From Bacteroidetes bacterium 4572_112 (GTDB lineage: Bacteria > Bacteroidota > Bacteroidia > Bacteroidales > UBA1556): a stretch of DNA of 7,173 nt. The notes beneath the pieces are model-generated. The model did not search any database. It was not told the DNA's origin and worked only from the letters and a program-made list of their open reading frames with translations. The translations under genes and the position numbers were made by a program. Location: NCBI GenBank assembly GCA_002254285.1, contig NIUZ01000089.1, forward strand, positions 1-7,173, read 5' to 3'. Below, piece after piece: positions 5,558 to 7,173 of this stretch. How positions within the stretch are numbered: position 1 is the stretch's first letter; each line of letters begins with the position of its first letter.

Positions 5558-7173
5558 ATGAAAAAAAGAACACTTTTTTTGGCTTTTTATATTCTACTAT
5601 CTTTCACACAAAACCTTGTGGCACAAGATTATTTATTAACAACATCAAGCACTGGATCTGGCACAACCACTAATAATTCAAAAGCTTGGACCGATTTAAC
5701 ATCTATTACTATTGATGTTACTGATATGTCATATCTATTAATTACTGCTGGATTAAATATGCGACCCGATGGGTCTAGTTTACTAGGTAGAGAAGCTAAT
5801 TATAACATATACCGCAGTGATAATACTTCTGATAAAAGTGGCGTTATTAAACGACAAATGGTTAAAAATACTGAAACGGGTGTAGAAAGTTGGGGAGTGG
5901 GAACATTGGTTCATATTTTTGATGTTAGTAGTCTCAGTGGCAATAAAACATTTACTTTAGAGCATAGCAATCAAGGGCAATCTACTGACGGTAGAAATGT
6001 ACATTCTTCAGTTAGAATGACTGCTGTAGCACTAACAACAAAAACAAACAATTATGAATTATATAATGATGTAAAAAGATTAGATGCTGACGTAACCACC
6101 ACCTCAGCAACTTATGCTACAGTAACCGGTTTAACTACAAGCTCAATAACACTACCTATTGATGGTGATATTTTTGTTTGCGCATCAATAAATGGGAAAG
6201 CTGATGCTAAAGAAACATCTGCAGAATATAAATTACAATATTCAACTGATGGAGGAAGTAATTGGTCTGACTTGGGAAAACCTGTCAAAAGGTCAATGAT
6301 AAACAAATATGATGATGGCATTGTATCACTTGTTGCATTGCTCCAAGACCAAACTGCGTCAGGAAGTAACTTTCAATTTAGAGTTGCACATAGACGAATA
6401 AGTGGTACTGCAACAATTACCACACATAATTGCAACCTTATAGCCATAGCTTTGGCCCATAGTGGAGGTGATTATTTCCCGTCTTTTTATAGCGAACTAG
6501 GAACATCTGGAGCAAATATTACTGGAGTTAGTACCGCTGCTTCAACCGTTACATCAACTACTCTATTAAGTAATGTAGATATAAGTTCAACAGGTCCTGG
6601 TTTGTTTATTGCTACTCAATATTTAGTTAGCGCATCAAATTTAGACGAAACGTCAAGCCCTTTACAGCGTATGAGAGCTGGAAATTATCTATATATTAAC
6701 AATGGATCTACAACTACCAATTCTGAAGAATATTATAGATATATACCTGATAATACTAACTATGGAAGTGGTGGATTTTTTGGATTGGCCAATGATTTAG
6801 ATGCAAACACAACTTATACCGTTGGAATGAAACATGAAGTTACATATGTATCGAATCCTGATGCAACAGAAGATGAAATATTAAATACTTCCAATGTTAT
6901 ACTTACAGGCTTTCAAACTTATGATGTTATAGGTGGAACAAATTTACCAGTAAATTTAATATATTTTAAAGCAAATTATGTATCAAATGGAGAAGTATAT
7001 ATAAAATGGCAAACTGCAAGTGAGATAAATAATGACTATTTTAGTATTGAGAGGTCGCCAAATGCAAGTGAATGGACTGAAATTAATAAAATTAAAGGCT
7101 CAGGCAATTCTAATATAATAAAGAATTATTCAATAACAGATTTCATAAACCAAAATGAGGAGGAAGTATATTA
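5558..7173 (+). CDS. Secreted three-module protein, probable T9SS cargo, C-terminus beyond window
   Basis: The frame is open from ATG 5558 to the right edge: 538 codons plus two bases. Residues 1-23 form a signal peptide (KKR, hydrophobic core, cleavage near VAQ|DYL). Three diverged Thr/Ser-rich beta modules follow at about 26-160, 173-303 and 315-455. Each starts with a T-rich strand and an 'S-I-T-L/I-D'-like strand and ends in a hydrophobic strand (MTAVALTT, LIAIALAH, VILTGFQT). From 463 comes the module LPVNLIYFKA...IKWQTASEINNDYFSIERS...IKGSGNSN, which in Bacteroidota commonly sits just before a T9SS type A sorting domain. The sorting domain should therefore lie just outside the window. 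No enzyme motif is seen; a surface or matrix structural role is possible but unproven. The gene has its own near-ideal promoter and begins with A7 and T7 runs. Confidence 0.85.
   Translation, partial: MKKRTLFLAFYILLSFTQNLVAQDYLLTTSSTGSGTTTNNSKAWTDLTSITIDVTDMSYLLITAGLNMRPDGSSLLGREANYNIYRSDNTSDKSGVIKRQMVKNTETGVESWGVGTLVHIFDVSSLSGNKTFTLEHSNQGQSTDGRNVHSSVRMTAVALTTKTNNYELYNDVKRLDADVTTTSATYATVTGLTTSSITLPIDGDIFVCASINGKADAKETSAEYKLQYSTDGGSNWSDLGKPVKRSMINKYDDGIVSLVALLQDQTASGSNFQFRVAHRRISGTATITTHNCNLIAIALAHSGGDYFPSFYSELGTSGANITGVSTAASTVTSTTLLSNVDISSTGPGLFIATQYLVSASNLDETSSPLQRMRAGNYLYINNGSTTTNSEEYYRYIPDNTNYGSGGFFGLANDLDANTTYTVGMKHEVTYVSNPDATEDEILNTSNVILTGFQTYDVIGGTNLPVNLIYFKANYVSNGEVYIKWQTASEINNDYFSIERSPNASEWTEINKIKGSGNSNIIKNYSITDFINQNEEEVY

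Noticed and set aside
6112..6321. Minus-strand 69-codon frame inside the secreted-protein gene
   Set aside because: It is antisense to a continuous 538-codon frame and lacks a plausible promoter or motif.
1..7173. Insertion sequence, CRISPR array, tRNA, riboswitch or defence system
   Set aside because: I saw no transposase motifs, long terminal inverted repeats, spaced direct repeats, cloverleaf sequence or nuclease/helicase-type proteins on either strand.

Overview
The window is AT-rich DNA from a Bacteroidota bacterium. Three independent signs support this. There is a type IX secretion (T9SS) accessory lipoprotein of the SprE/PorW type and a protein that looks like T9SS cargo. All five genes with a visible upstream gap carry an exact Bacteroidota-type -7 promoter box (TAnnTTTG), and no clear Shine-Dalgarno sequences were seen. 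Several exported proteins have lipoprotein signals or an 'AQ'-type signal peptide cleavage site typical of the phylum. The genus cannot be told from the sequence.

Layout. The left half is on the minus strand. Reading in transcription order, it holds a 900-residue SprE/PorW-like TPR lipoprotein (965-3667), a DPM1-type polyprenol-phosphate mannosyltransferase (156-905), and, 27 bases further on, the first 42 codons of an unrecognised gene cut by the window edge (1-128). Both complete minus-strand genes seem to start with TTG. A 238-base divergent intergenic region (3668-3905) separates this block from the plus-strand half. The plus half holds a DUF4395 membrane protein (3906-4340), a small lipoprotein with DUF4595-like character (4472-5257), a 300-base regulatory gap (5258-5557) and a large secreted protein that runs off the right edge (5558-7173, 538 codons visible).

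How the genes relate. SprE/PorW proteins are outer-membrane lipoproteins of the T9SS. The right-hand protein has a signal peptide, three diverged beta-rich modules and the 'LPVNLIYFKA...WQTASEINNDYFSIERS' module that commonly precedes a T9SS sorting domain, so it is probably exported by the machinery that SprE belongs to. The sorting domain itself would lie beyond the window. The mannosyltransferase makes a lipid-linked sugar donor and could feed envelope glycan or protein O-glycosylation, but nothing here ties it to the other genes beyond adjacency.

The most unusual signals are non-coding or concern starts. A near-palindrome (GTTAGTTATACTAAC) recurs in almost identical form at both ends of the divergent gap. 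Three TCGA-centred sites lie about 30 bp apart across the secreted-protein promoter, one of them a perfect 14-bp palindrome filling most of the -33/-7 spacer. The mannosyltransferase start has a one-base frame conflict. I see no mobile element, CRISPR array, tRNA or rRNA, and no convincing intrinsic terminator. I do not see a multi-gene novel system.
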